64,000 nt of DNA from Paenibacillus psychroresistens (lineage in GTDB: Bacteria > Bacillota > Bacilli > Paenibacillales > NBRC-103111): contig NZ_CP034235.1 of the NCBI RefSeq assembly GCF_009728935.1, positions 4,812,001 to 4,876,000 on the forward strand. Direction: 5' to 3'. The notes under the pieces are model-generated. The model had not been told where the DNA came from. It did not search any database and was given only the letters and a program-made list of their open reading frames with translations. Shown here one piece after another: positions 6,836 through 15,394 of this stretch (positions are counted from its first letter, which is position 1; each line of letters starts with the position of its first letter). Made by a program: the position numbers and the translations under genes.

Positions 6836-8041
6836 TTACGCTAGAATATCCCGCTTTTTAAAAATATAATGACCAATCGCATACATACCGATGATCCATA
6901 CTGCTGAAATTAGCAAGCTTTGGTTCAATTCCATCGAAAACCCTGCACTCCGAGAGAAATCGCCCGTCCATATATCCGGTAAATTGAAATTCGGAGTCAA
7001 GAAGAATTTCAGTATGTCCGTACCTCGCATGGCCTCTATAATGATAGTACCTATTATGATTATAGCAATGGATATCCCTGTACTAACCGCTGCAGAGCGG
7101 ACCAATACAGAGCAGAAAAAGCCTAAACCGCACATGCCAATGGTTGATAACAACGTAAGCAGCATGGAATTAATTGCAAAAGAGCGCTTGGAAATAACTG
7201 TGGCATCCTCTGTTTTGGCAGCCATTTGTTGGCCGATTGTGCCGTCATCCTTCACAGCATTGACTTGCTCATATTTAATCCCAACTACTTTGGGATTCTC
7301 TGCACCATGTGTGCCAAAAAAGGCAAGCAGTCCTCCTGTTAGCGCACCTAAAATAAGAATATGGATGCAAATTGCCCCAACGACAGCCGTTACATATTTA
7401 GCAAACAGAATTTTCACTCTTGAGGCAGGGCGAGTCAAAAGCAGCTTAATGGTGCCACCAGTTTGTTCTCCAGAGACCATATCTGCTACAAGCAACACAC
7501 ATAATAGAGGGATAAACAACATCGTACCTACATCGAGAAAATCTTCGATGGCATCCCAGGTAGACAAAGAATGATTCGTATCCTTTACAGGATGGATAAG
7601 CATATATTCTGCCACAAGCAGTTGAATTTGCATTTCTCCTTTCTGCACAGCCTGATCAGGCAGCAATGCAGCTATGGAAGCCTTGAGCTCATCAATATTT
7701 TTCTGTATATCCGCCTGGGTCGGTGGATTTTGGTTTACATCTTTTCCAATATTCGCTTTATTTTCCTTCATATCTTCAAGCTGTTCCTGCAACATCTTCT
7801 TCTGCTCTTCATTCAGATTCTTATCTGTATCTAGCTGGAATTGAACCCGTTTGATTTGACTATCCATCATTTGGTGCTGAGTAGCCGGGTCGTTATAGTG
7901 CTTGTTGTTCTGTTCATCATGATATCTCGCATAAGTATAAAAACTAATGAGTGCTAAGCCAAGCAATAAAACAACGATAAACCGTTTGCGCCGGATCAGC
8001 TTGATCCATTCGTTCTGAAAAATTCGGATAAACTCAAGCAT
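6836..8041 (-). CDS. ABC-2 type transporter permease
   Basis: 401 residues with one membrane helix near the N-terminus (about 20-38), a long soluble segment of about 130 residues rich in Lys, Gln and Asp, and five further hydrophobic segments from about residue 175 to the C-terminus. This layout is that of ABC-2 permeases of the Nat/Bcr export type. It overlaps the ATPase gene at 8034-8954 by 8 bases, so both are translated from one message. The substrate cannot be told; antimicrobial peptide or sodium export are typical for the family. Confidence 0.85.
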   Translation of the reverse strand: MLEFIRIFQNEWIKLIRRKRFIVVLLLGLALISFYTYARYHDEQNNKHYNDPATQHQMMDSQIKRVQFQLDTDKNLNEEQKKMLQEQLEDMKENKANIGKDVNQNPPTQADIQKNIDELKASIAALLPDQAVQKGEMQIQLLVAEYMLIHPVKDTNHSLSTWDAIEDFLDVGTMLFIPLLCVLLVADMVSGEQTGGTIKLLLTRPASRVKILFAKYVTAVVGAICIHILILGALTGGLLAFFGTHGAENPKVVGIKYEQVNAVKDDGTIGQQMAAKTEDATVISKRSFAINSMLLTLLSTIGMCGLGFFCSVLVRSAAVSTGISIAIIIIGTIIIEAMRGTDILKFFLTPNFNLPDIWTGDFSRSAGFSMELNQSLLISAVWIIGMYAIGHYIFKKRDILA

Positions 8042-8954
8042 GCTCAGGCCCTCCAGTCATCGTTAAGAAGACATCCTCCAGAGAGGATTTCTGTACTTCC
8101 AGCTTGAAAATTTGTACATTAGCTTGCAATAGGCTGTCTAGAATCGGGTTCAATACCTTCGGCGGCTCTTCAAGGATCAATTGCCCCAGATTTTCATGGC
8201 GCAATTCAAGCTCAGGATGTGCAGTCTTCAAACAAAGTAAGGCCTTGTCCACCGAATCCACATGCAAAATAAGCCGATTGAACTTCGACTGACTGCTCAG
8301 CTCTGCCAAAGTTGCTGTCGTTATCCATTTGCCCCGATGGATGACACCAACGCGATCGACAATCTGTTCGAGCTCTGCCAACAGATGGCTGGATATGAGT
8401 ATGCTTGTGCCCTGTTTGGCTAAATTGAGCAGAAGCTGGCGAAATTCGCGAATACCGCTTGGATCTAATCCATTCGTCGGCTCATCCAATATCAATAGGG
8501 CCGGATTATGCAGCAAAGCTTGACCAAGACCCAACCGCTGCCTCATGCCCAATGAATATCTTTTTACCTTTTCGCCGATTCGCTCTTCTAAACCTACTAA
8601 TTTAACAATCTCCGCAATTCTCGCTTCATTGATTGGGCCAGACAGCCTCGCAAACTGACGCAGGTTTTCCAACCCGCTAAGGTATGGATAAAGCTCCGGA
8701 TTCTCAACAATAGTGCCCACGTTTTTCAAAGCATTGCGGTGATCTCTCTGAATATCATGGCCACATATGGAGATGGTGCCTTCTGTGGAGCGGGCAAGTC
8801 CTACTAGCATTCGGATAGTAGTTGTTTTACCGGCTCCGTTTGGTCCGAGCAGACCGAAGATCTCACCTTTCTGAACACTAAAAGAGATCTTATTAACAAG
8901 CATGCTCTCGCCAATTTTCTTGCTTAACCCATTAACCTCTAAAACCAATGACAT
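8034..8954 (-). CDS. ABC transporter ATP-binding protein
   Basis: 306 residues. Walker A GPNGAGKTTT (about 38-47), signature YSLGMRQRLGLGQALL, Walker B LLILDEPTNGLDP and the H-loop histidine in ISSHLLAELEQ are intact. The C-terminal 80 residues form the accessory region common in BcrA/NatA-type subunits. It is the first gene of the pair with the permease; no sensor kinase lies beside it. Confidence 0.88.
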   Translation of the reverse strand: MSLVLEVNGLSKKIGESMLVNKISFSVQKGEIFGLLGPNGAGKTTTIRMLVGLARSTEGTISICGHDIQRDHRNALKNVGTIVENPELYPYLSGLENLRQFARLSGPINEARIAEIVKLVGLEERIGEKVKRYSLGMRQRLGLGQALLHNPALLILDEPTNGLDPSGIREFRQLLLNLAKQGTSILISSHLLAELEQIVDRVGVIHRGKWITTATLAELSSQSKFNRLILHVDSVDKALLCLKTAHPELELRHENLGQLILEEPPKVLNPILDSLLQANVQIFKLEVQKSSLEDVFLTMTGGPEHA

Positions 8955-8969
8955 GCTCTACTCCCTCTC

Positions 8970-9534
8970 ATCATAAAATAGTTTAAGGACTTTTCACTTA
9001 ACTAAATATAAGTAAAAAATCTTAATTATGATGTAGTGGAAATCTTAATTATTTCTTAGCTTTTCTACATGTGTTATTTATATATCAATAAATCCCTTTG
9101 CAGCCTTTCCTATTTGTTTAACACGATGAAATATAACTCCTATTTCTCTGCAAAGCGTAGGTTTCGCAATAGGGATCATATCAGCTCTTTGAAGTTGTAC
9201 ATTTCAAAGAGTGTTTTCGAGATAATGGTAGCTCCCACTCCAGACCGCACGAATCCAATTAAGATTCTATCGTATTTGTTTCATGAGAGGCTGCAATTTG
9301 AAGCCAGCAGTTTTGCTCAAGGAAGCACAGAATGTGCCAAGACAGTAAAAAACTTTAACCCGCAACGAATAGATTCGTTCTGGTTAAAAGCTTCTCTACA
9401 ACCAAGCTTATTTCTCGAAAATAAGCTGTAGCTCGACTGTCAGATTATTCTCCGTAACCAGAACTCTCAGGATTCTTAGTAGTTTCCACAGTCTCGGTTA
9501 CAGAGCTGACTTCAGTCTGAGGATGTCTACACAC
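8970..9534. other. Intergenic region, no convincing gene
   Basis: About 570 bases between the ABC ATPase and the reductase gene. Two hairpins are visible: 9185-9211 (CTCTTTGAA with TTCAAAGAG) and 9405-9427 (AGCTTATTT with AAATAAGCT). A 120-codon plus-strand frame at 9069-9431 has no ribosome site and an unlikely composition. A short minus-strand frame ending near 9445 reads like a protein tail (TEVSSVTETVETTKNPES) but has no start upstream of the terminator. Confidence 0.4.
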
Positions 9535-9535
9535 A

Positions 9536-9561
9536 AAAAAAAGGCCTCTCAGCCTTTTTTT
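9536..9561 (-). terminator. Intrinsic terminator after nrdJ
   Basis: AAAAAAAGGC pairs with GCCTTTTTTT around a 6-base loop; on the minus strand the stem is followed by a long T run. It begins 4 bases past the nrdJ stop. Confidence 0.9.
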
Positions 9562-9565
9562 CATC

Positions 9566-12500
9566 TCAACACTTACTATACCCGCAATTACTGCACGTTT
9601 TACAACCTTCTATATTGATCAATGAAATAGATCCGCAGGATGGACATATATCTTTGCTCGAAGTACTGGACGTGTGTACACTTGGAACAGTTACATCATA
9701 ATCCAGTGTGGCTGCTTCGGGTGCTGTCGGGTTATGAACAACCGAAACATATCCGTTATTGCTGCCTTCATTATGGAGCTCTAATGATTTAGCTACTGCA
9801 TCCGCAATGGATTCAACGCGGTTAACTCCAAAGCCTATTGCACCTGAACCGCCAATACCTTTAAGATGTTTAATCAGCAAGTTAACTTTATTGCCGTGAT
9901 CTCCATAACGGAGGAACAAGGAGCAAACTCGGCCTAACGCTTCGGACATTGCGAAGACGTCGGAACCTGCTTTACCTACATTCAAGAAGATTTCACTTGG
10001 AATGCCGTTTAAATCATTAATTGTGATATAAGCCATTCCGAATGGTGTGTTTACTTTGTAAGTTGCACCTCTCAGAATTTGCGGACGACTTTTATATTGC
10101 TTGTCGTGAATTTCCTGATTTTTAATGCTAATATTCGCTGAAGCTTCCTCAGCAGCTAATTCTTCTTCGGGTAAGGCGGCAGCTACAGCCGATTCTTTTT
10201 CAGCTGCTTTTTTCTCGGTGGAAAGCACTTGGACATCACGGCTACCATCACGGTAAATCGTCACTCCCTTGCAACCTAGGTCAAAAGCAAGCTCATACAA
10301 TCGTGCAGTTTCTTCTACGGTGAAGTCTGCTGGACAATTTGCCGTTTTGGAAATAGAGCTGTCCACCCATGTTTGAATAGCTGCTTGTACACGAATATGA
10401 TCCTCAGCCGATAGAGACATTGATGTTACATAGTAATCCGGCAGTTCTTGATTAGGGTGCTTATCCAACCAATTCTGCGCAATCGGCACTAATTGTTTAT
10501 CATAACCCAAGCGACTTTGACGGAAGTATTCAAAAGCGAAATAGGGTTCAATCCCTGTCGATGTTCCGACCATCGTTCCTGTACTGCCAGTTGGTGCTTG
10601 AGTAATTACAGTAACATTGCGCATGCCTTTTTTCTCAATCGCTGCTCCAACTTCTGGATATATTTTGACCATATTTTTCATAAAGCCGCTTTGGAGAAAT
10701 TTATCCAGCTTGAAATGCTTAAATGAGCCTTTTTCTTCAGCAATCTCGGCTGAGGCGATATAGGCTTCTTTGGCCATATAGCCATAAAGCTTATCCAAAA
10801 AAGTGAGTGATTCTGGGCTGCCATAGCGAATTTCTAGCTTTATCATCAACTCAGCAAGTCCCATTGTTCCTAAACCTACTCGACGTTCTCCTTGTTGATT
10901 CTCTTTATTTTCCTCAAAATGATACGGTGTCTTATCGATAACATTATCTAAAAAACGTGTGGAATAACGCACCACCTTTCCGAGCTCATCCCATGCTACA
11001 TCTTGTTTGTCAGCATCATAGAATTTAGAGAGATTAACTGCAGCCAGGTTGCAAACTCCCCATGCTGGTAGGCCTTGTTCTCCGCAGTTGTGAGCTACAA
11101 CCCCATTAGCAATCAAAGAATGAGTCGCTGGCTCATTGACATCGTAAACCATTACCGCCTCACCTTCTGTAATGATTTTTACTTGAGAGATGAATTTCTC
11201 GCTTTTACGTGATGGACGTGCGATTCTTTCCAATGCTTCTTGCTTACGATTTAATAATGAGAACCCGATCTGCATCTGAAACTCAAGAATGTTATTGCCA
11301 CTCAGAATTAACTCGAAGAATCCTTTAGATTCATATGACTTATCGACTCCATCGATTGTGCGATAAGTAAATTGAGCTTGATTATTCTTGGCTCGACTAT
11401 AGATATGTCCATGGATCCCAAAATTAAGCAACAACAATTGAACATCTTGAAGCAATTTACGTGAAGCGGATGTAAGTCTAACTGATCGGTGCATTTCATC
11501 ATTCTCATATACGGTTCCATCAGCACTGAATAATCCTTGGATAAATGCAATTACGGTTTCACGAGTAGAAGTAAATAATGCAGCTGGGACCTCTTTTTCT
11601 GGAGCTTTTACTTGTTTCACACCAAGCTTTAGCAGCTGGTCTCTAAAATGTTTTTTCCACCAATAAACTTGCTTCGTTCCGCCTTCTCTTTCGAATACTT
11701 TAGCTTCCGTTCCTGTTAATCTTAGTCCAATTTCAACCATTCGGGCTACGACTTCTTCATCCTCTTTGCCAAAAACCATTCCAATATCTCCACGCTGTGA
11801 AATCCAGCCGTCCCCAGTAAGCCATCCAAGAAATAAGCCCCAATCTCTACCCAGCTCATCTTCTGCTGCAAATTGCCCTGCTCCAGATTGGATGTATACT
11901 TGATCCTCATAAGTTAAATCCTTGGCTTCTTTCCAACCTAATTGTGTAAGGATTCGGTGATCAGGTGTAACTTTAAGCTCCATCCCATTTGCTAATTCTA
12001 TCTTCAGAGTTTGTTTAACCCCAGTTGGAAAAACACGAGCCCTCCGCATAGTTGTGCCTGGGACTGCATAGGAACGCCCATTAACCACTTGAACTTCATT
12101 CATGATTCGATCATCCGTAGCTGCCAAAAAATGTCCCATGCCCACTTTATTAAATAGGTCATCAATCCGAATTAAACCAAATTCAGTTGAAATGCGAGTA
12201 TCTGCATGAAAGCATGGATTAGTACAAATAATCGGGTTAAAATACCAGCTATTAGACATCTCATTATATCGCTCCATAAAAACCACACCGGGCTCGGCTG
12301 ATTTCCAAGCTGACTCGATGATTATTTTCCATACCTCGCGTGCTTTTACGGTTTGAATGAGCTTGACCGCTTTACCCAGTGCCTTCCACTTTTCGAGGCT
12401 GCCGTCCCACAGTGTATTGTAATCTGCATCATTCGTGTCTGGGAAAACCAAATCCCAATCCAAGTCCTCTTTGACCGCTTTCATGAAACCATTACTTACG

Positions 12501-13267
12501 CAAACAGATAAGTTAGCATTGGTAACTTGTCCAGCCGTTTGTTTGACGGTAATAAAGTCGACTAGATCGGGATGCCAATCATTGATCATCAGCATTAATG
12601 CTCCGCGGCGACTACCACCCTGCTCGATCAAACCAGTAGCATAACTAAATAATCCTCCCCATGAAACAGCACCACTTGATGCACCATTGACTCCTTTAAC
12701 AATTGCTCTCCGTGGTCTTAAAGAGGAAAGATTAATCCCCACTCCACCACCGCGTGCCATGATTTCAGTCATTTCAGTTAATGTTTTCATAATCCCGCCA
12801 CGACTGTCTTGTGGAGATGGTATTACATAACAATTAAACAGTGTTAATTCATCACTCGCATCCGCACCAGCAGCAATACGTCCTCCAGGCACAAGCTTCC
12901 AATCCTGCAAAATATATTTGAATTTATCGGTCCATTCCTTTTGTTTCTCGGGAGTAAATTCTACAGATGCCATTGCTCCAGCCAGACGCTTCCAGAGCTG
13001 GTCTGGTGTTTTTTCTTTGGTCAAAGTAAGCTTCTCAATGGTTGTTTCGATAATATCGCCACTGCTAAGCTTTATTGAAACTCGATTGCCTTCGCGTTTA
13101 ATGACTTCTCCAACTTCTTTAGCCGGAAATTTGGCATCGTCTTTAGTTAAAGCTAATACCAGATCGCCAACCTTGGTATTATTGGTATCTGCATCCTTTA
13201 AAGCATAACGATCGAGAAAAATCTTTTCGCTTAATCCTTCTAATCTCGTGGTCTGCACAGTATCCAT
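9566..13267 (-). CDS. nrdJ: Adenosylcobalamin-dependent (class II) ribonucleotide reductase with intein
   Basis: 1233 codons from the ATG at 13267, which has GGAGG 8 bases upstream; the frame continues to a TTG at 13285. It converts ribonucleotides to deoxyribonucleotides using coenzyme B12. The catalytic barrel shows LFNCYVIPSPQDSRGGI, the loop-forming NPCGEQGLP (once the insert is removed) and CNLAAVNLS, and the C-terminus ends in a cysteine-rich tail with CPSCGS and CSNCGYSKC as in NrdJ. An intein of 376 residues (11087-12214) separates NP from CGEQ, so splicing is needed to rebuild the active-site loop; the mature enzyme would be 857 residues. Two NrdR-like boxes precede it, and it stands alone before a terminator. 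Confidence 0.95.
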   Translation of the reverse strand: MDTVQTTRLEGLSEKIFLDRYALKDADTNNTKVGDLVLALTKDDAKFPAKEVGEVIKREGNRVSIKLSSGDIIETTIEKLTLTKEKTPDQLWKRLAGAMASVEFTPEKQKEWTDKFKYILQDWKLVPGGRIAAGADASDELTLFNCYVIPSPQDSRGGIMKTLTEMTEIMARGGGVGINLSSLRPRRAIVKGVNGASSGAVSWGGLFSYATGLIEQGGSRRGALMLMINDWHPDLVDFITVKQTAGQVTNANLSVCVSNGFMKAVKEDLDWDLVFPDTNDADYNTLWDGSLEKWKALGKAVKLIQTVKAREVWKIIIESAWKSAEPGVVFMERYNEMSNSWYFNPIICTNPCFHADTRISTEFGLIRIDDLFNKVGMGHFLAATDDRIMNEVQVVNGRSYAVPGTTMRRARVFPTGVKQTLKIELANGMELKVTPDHRILTQLGWKEAKDLTYEDQVYIQSGAGQFAAEDELGRDWGLFLGWLTGDGWISQRGDIGMVFGKEDEEVVARMVEIGLRLTGTEAKVFEREGGTKQVYWWKKHFRDQLLKLGVKQVKAPEKEVPAALFTSTRETVIAFIQGLFSADGTVYENDEMHRSVRLTSASRKLLQDVQLLLLNFGIHGHIYSRAKNNQAQFTYRTIDGVDKSYESKGFFELILSGNNILEFQMQIGFSLLNRKQEALERIARPSRKSEKFISQVKIITEGEAVMVYDVNEPATHSLIANGVVAHNCGEQGLPAWGVCNLAAVNLSKFYDADKQDVAWDELGKVVRYSTRFLDNVIDKTPYHFEENKENQQGERRVGLGTMGLAELMIKLEIRYGSPESLTFLDKLYGYMAKEAYIASAEIAEEKGSFKHFKLDKFLQSGFMKNMVKIYPEVGAAIEKKGMRNVTVITQAPTGSTGTMVGTSTGIEPYFAFEYFRQSRLGYDKQLVPIAQNWLDKHPNQELPDYYVTSMSLSAEDHIRVQAAIQTWVDSSISKTANCPADFTVEETARLYELAFDLGCKGVTIYRDGSRDVQVLSTEKKAAEKESAVAAALPEEELAAEEASANISIKNQEIHDKQYKSRPQILRGATYKVNTPFGMAYITINDLNGIPSEIFLNVGKAGSDVFAMSEALGRVCSLFLRYGDHGNKVNLLIKHLKGIGGSGAIGFGVNRVESIADAVAKSLELHNEGSNNGYVSVVHNPTAPEAATLDYDVTVPSVHTSSTSSKDICPSCGSISLINIEGCKTCSNCGYSKC
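11087..12214 (-). mobile_element. Intein with LAGLIDADG homing endonuclease inside NrdJ
   Basis: The insert begins with CFHADTRI, a typical block A with Cys1, contains the block B TPDH motif (LKVTPDHRILT), two dodecapeptide motifs of the LAGLIDADG endonuclease (LGWLTGDGWI and IQGLFSADGTV) and ends with block G IANGVVAHN followed by extein Cys+1. The splice residues Cys1, the penultimate His, terminal Asn and Cys+1 are all present, so splicing should work. It interrupts the strictly conserved NP-CGEQ loop, a common intein site in ribonucleotide reductases, and its length matches a full bifunctional intein rather than a mini-intein. Confidence 0.95.
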
Positions 13268-13283
13268 AAGAACATCCTCCCAC

Positions 13284-13330
13284 AAACTATATCTTGTATA
13301 TTATTTCTATTATACTCCTCTATATAGTGC
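13284..13330 (-). promoter_or_regulatory. Pair of NrdR-like boxes and -10 of nrdJ
   Basis: AAACTATATCTTGTAT (13284-13299) matches the known NrdR consensus ACACWATATATWGTGT at 13 of 16 places. GCACTATATAGAGGAG (13315-13330, read on the minus strand) matches at 11. Their starts are 31 bases apart, the spacing of real NrdR box pairs, and a TATAAT -10 (13309-13314) lies between them. NrdR repression of nrdJ is therefore likely. Confidence 0.65.
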
Positions 13331-13478
13331 ATATCGATAAAAATTTAGACGATTTAGACAATTTGAGAGGCTATTCTCTTCTATTATCTTGCATTCTCTC
13401 TTGCTATCAAGCTTTTTTATTTCACAGTCTTATGATCAAATGGTACAATATTGATTATTGTTTCATTGGAGGTTGCTT

Positions 13479-14309
13479 ATGATACTATTTCAGGATCAAA
13501 TCGTTGAAAAATCATCGATTCACATTTCGCCAGACGATCGAGGCTACAATTTTGGTGATGGTGTTTACGAGATGTTTCGGGTTTATAAGGGTGAGCTTTT
13601 TGCCAAAGAGGCGCATTTCGCAAGATTGATTCGAACAGCGGAAGCAGTCCAAATTCAGCTCCCTTATTCCATTGAGCTTCTAGAAGAGAAGCTAAATTCG
13701 TTACTGCAAGTAGAAAAGATTATCGAAGGCACTGTCTATCTGCAGATTACCCGGGGAGCAGCGCCAAGAGCACATGCATTCCCGCTAAAATCAGAGCCAG
13801 TTGTTTACGCCCATTGTAATGAAGTTAAACGCCCCGTACATATAATGAAGCAAGGGATTACTGTGAAAATAGTAGCCGATATTCGTTGGCTGCGCTGCGA
13901 TTTAAAAACACTCAACTTACTACCAAACGTGCTCGCTAAACAAGAAGCGCTTGATGCCGGAGCAGATGAAGCCATTTTACATCGGGATGGTTTAGTCACA
14001 GAATGCAGCCTGTCGAACGTGATGATGGTCAAAGATGGAGTCTTGCATACTCATCCTGCTAACAATCTGATTTTGCATGGTGTCACTAGAGCTATTGTGT
14101 TAGCTTTAGCCAGAGAACTGGAGCTGCCCATTTTGGAGGAGCCTTTTACTTTGGATGCACTGCGTTCTGCAGACGAGGTATTTATTACGGGAACTACCGT
14201 GGAAGTTACTCCAGTGGTTGCGATAGATCAGCAAAAAGTAGCCGATGGTGTTATCGGCCCTATAACGGAGCGGCTTCAAGAAGCGTTTGAGTTGAAATTT
14301 CTGAGTTAG
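13479..14309 (+). CDS. dat: D-amino-acid aminotransferase
   Basis: 276 residues, a fold-type IV PLP enzyme that makes D-alanine and D-glutamate for peptidoglycan. The start at 13479 has GGAGG 6 bases upstream; the longer frame starts at a TTG with nothing before it. The early DRGYNFGDGVYE motif, the PLP lysine in DLKTLNLLPNVLAKQ (Lys143) and the late EVFITGTTVEVTPV segment fit D-alanine aminotransferase better than branched-chain aminotransferase or aminodeoxychorismate lyase. It is convergent with lipM and separated from it by a strong two-way terminator. Confidence 0.9.
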   Translation: MILFQDQIVEKSSIHISPDDRGYNFGDGVYEMFRVYKGELFAKEAHFARLIRTAEAVQIQLPYSIELLEEKLNSLLQVEKIIEGTVYLQITRGAAPRAHAFPLKSEPVVYAHCNEVKRPVHIMKQGITVKIVADIRWLRCDLKTLNLLPNVLAKQEALDAGADEAILHRDGLVTECSLSNVMMVKDGVLHTHPANNLILHGVTRAIVLALARELELPILEEPFTLDALRSADEVFITGTTVEVTPVVAIDQQKVADGVIGPITERLQEAFELKFLS

Positions 14310-14345
14310 TTACTTACAACCAAGCTATCTCCCCGTTAAAATACA

Positions 14346-14384
14346 TTTAAAACCACTAAAAAACAAACTTTTAGTGGTTTTAAA
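14346..14384. terminator. Bidirectional terminator between dat and lipM
   Basis: A perfect 16-bp inverted repeat (TTTAAAACCACTAAAA and its complement) with a 7-base loop. A and T tracts on both sides suit both convergent genes. Confidence 0.9.
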
Positions 14385-14422
14385 TACAATTATTCAAACT
14401 ACACATTATTCGTTATCAGCCA

Positions 14423-15262
14423 CTACTTCCGCATATTCCACTCCGTAGTTCCATACTTTTCAACCATCAGCTGTTCTGCCAAAGCAACCTCATACTCCGT
14501 TGGTTCTGCCGCTTCAAACTGCACATCCATCCCCTCAGCAAAGCCTTGCTGAAAAGCCGCTTCCGCCTCATCCAATGTCACTCGGCTCAACCCAAGCTCG
14601 CTGCGCAATGTATTAATCGCTATAGCTTTGCTGTGAAAAGACTTCTGCATGCGCTGTCTCACCGCATCATTAGGAAAGCGTAACAGATCAAAGAGCTGAT
14701 CCACATCCAGCTCCAATAAAACCGAGCCATGCTGCAGCACGGCGCCTTTATGTCGCATTTGCGCACTGCCCGCTACCTTGCGCCCTTCAACGACAAGCTC
14801 GTACCACGATGGTGCATCAAAGCAAGCTGCGGAAGTCACTGCATTAGCCTCGCGCTTAGCCCCACTCTCCAGCTGCATCATCTGAGCATCTAATCCGAGC
14901 TTGATAAACCCTCGCAGCAAGCCTTCACTTAATACTCGATAAGCTTCCGTAACCCCGCTTGGCATACCTGGATAATTCTCGGCAACAATAATACTATAAG
15001 TTAATTCTTGATCATGCAGTACTGCTCGACCGCCTGTAGGCCGCCTGACAAAACCAATCCCCAGTCGATCCGCTGCCTCCAAATCTACCTCTGCTGCCGC
15101 TTTTTGAAAGTAGCCTATGCTTAAGGTTGGCGGATTCCAGCCGTAAAACCGCAAGGTTGGCGGAACCTTTCCTTCACTATGTGCCACTGTTATCGCTTCA
15201 TCCATTGCCATATTGTACGCTGGGCTACCTAGCCCCGAACGAATAAATCTCCATGTCTCCAT
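14423..15262 (-). CDS. lipM: Octanoyl-[GcvH]:protein N-octanoyltransferase
   Basis: 279 residues, about the size of Bacillus LipM. It transfers octanoyl groups from acyl carrier protein to GcvH, the first step of lipoate assembly. RRPTGGRAVLHDQELTYS is the lipoyl-transferase signature, and ACFDAPSWYELVVEGRKVAGSAQ carries the thioester cysteine (Cys147) and the conserved lysine (Lys162) that mark LipM rather than LplA. In Bacillus this gene also lies near the helicase/yqhG pair, as here, where it is divergent from the helicase. The start is clear because residues METWRFI align with the family N-terminus. Confidence 0.93.
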   Translation of the reverse strand: METWRFIRSGLGSPAYNMAMDEAITVAHSEGKVPPTLRFYGWNPPTLSIGYFQKAAAEVDLEAADRLGIGFVRRPTGGRAVLHDQELTYSIIVAENYPGMPSGVTEAYRVLSEGLLRGFIKLGLDAQMMQLESGAKREANAVTSAACFDAPSWYELVVEGRKVAGSAQMRHKGAVLQHGSVLLELDVDQLFDLLRFPNDAVRQRMQKSFHSKAIAINTLRSELGLSRVTLDEAEAAFQQGFAEGMDVQFEAAEPTEYEVALAEQLMVEKYGTTEWNMRK

Positions 15263-15394
15263 TTTGTTTTCCTTTCTTGCTGTAAGTTATGAAATGCCTG
15301 CAATTGGATCATACTATATTTTACGAGCGAATGCTCGGCTGAACCAGCAAACTCTCTAGAAATAGCTTAGCTCAGGTAATACTCAGGAGGTTGA

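Noticed and set aside
9069..9431. A 120-codon plus-strand frame between the ABC ATPase and nrdJ
   Set aside because: No ribosome site, odd composition and no recognisable domain.
11308..11550. An 80-codon minus-strand frame inside the intein
   Set aside because: It is an out-of-frame shadow of the intein coding sequence.
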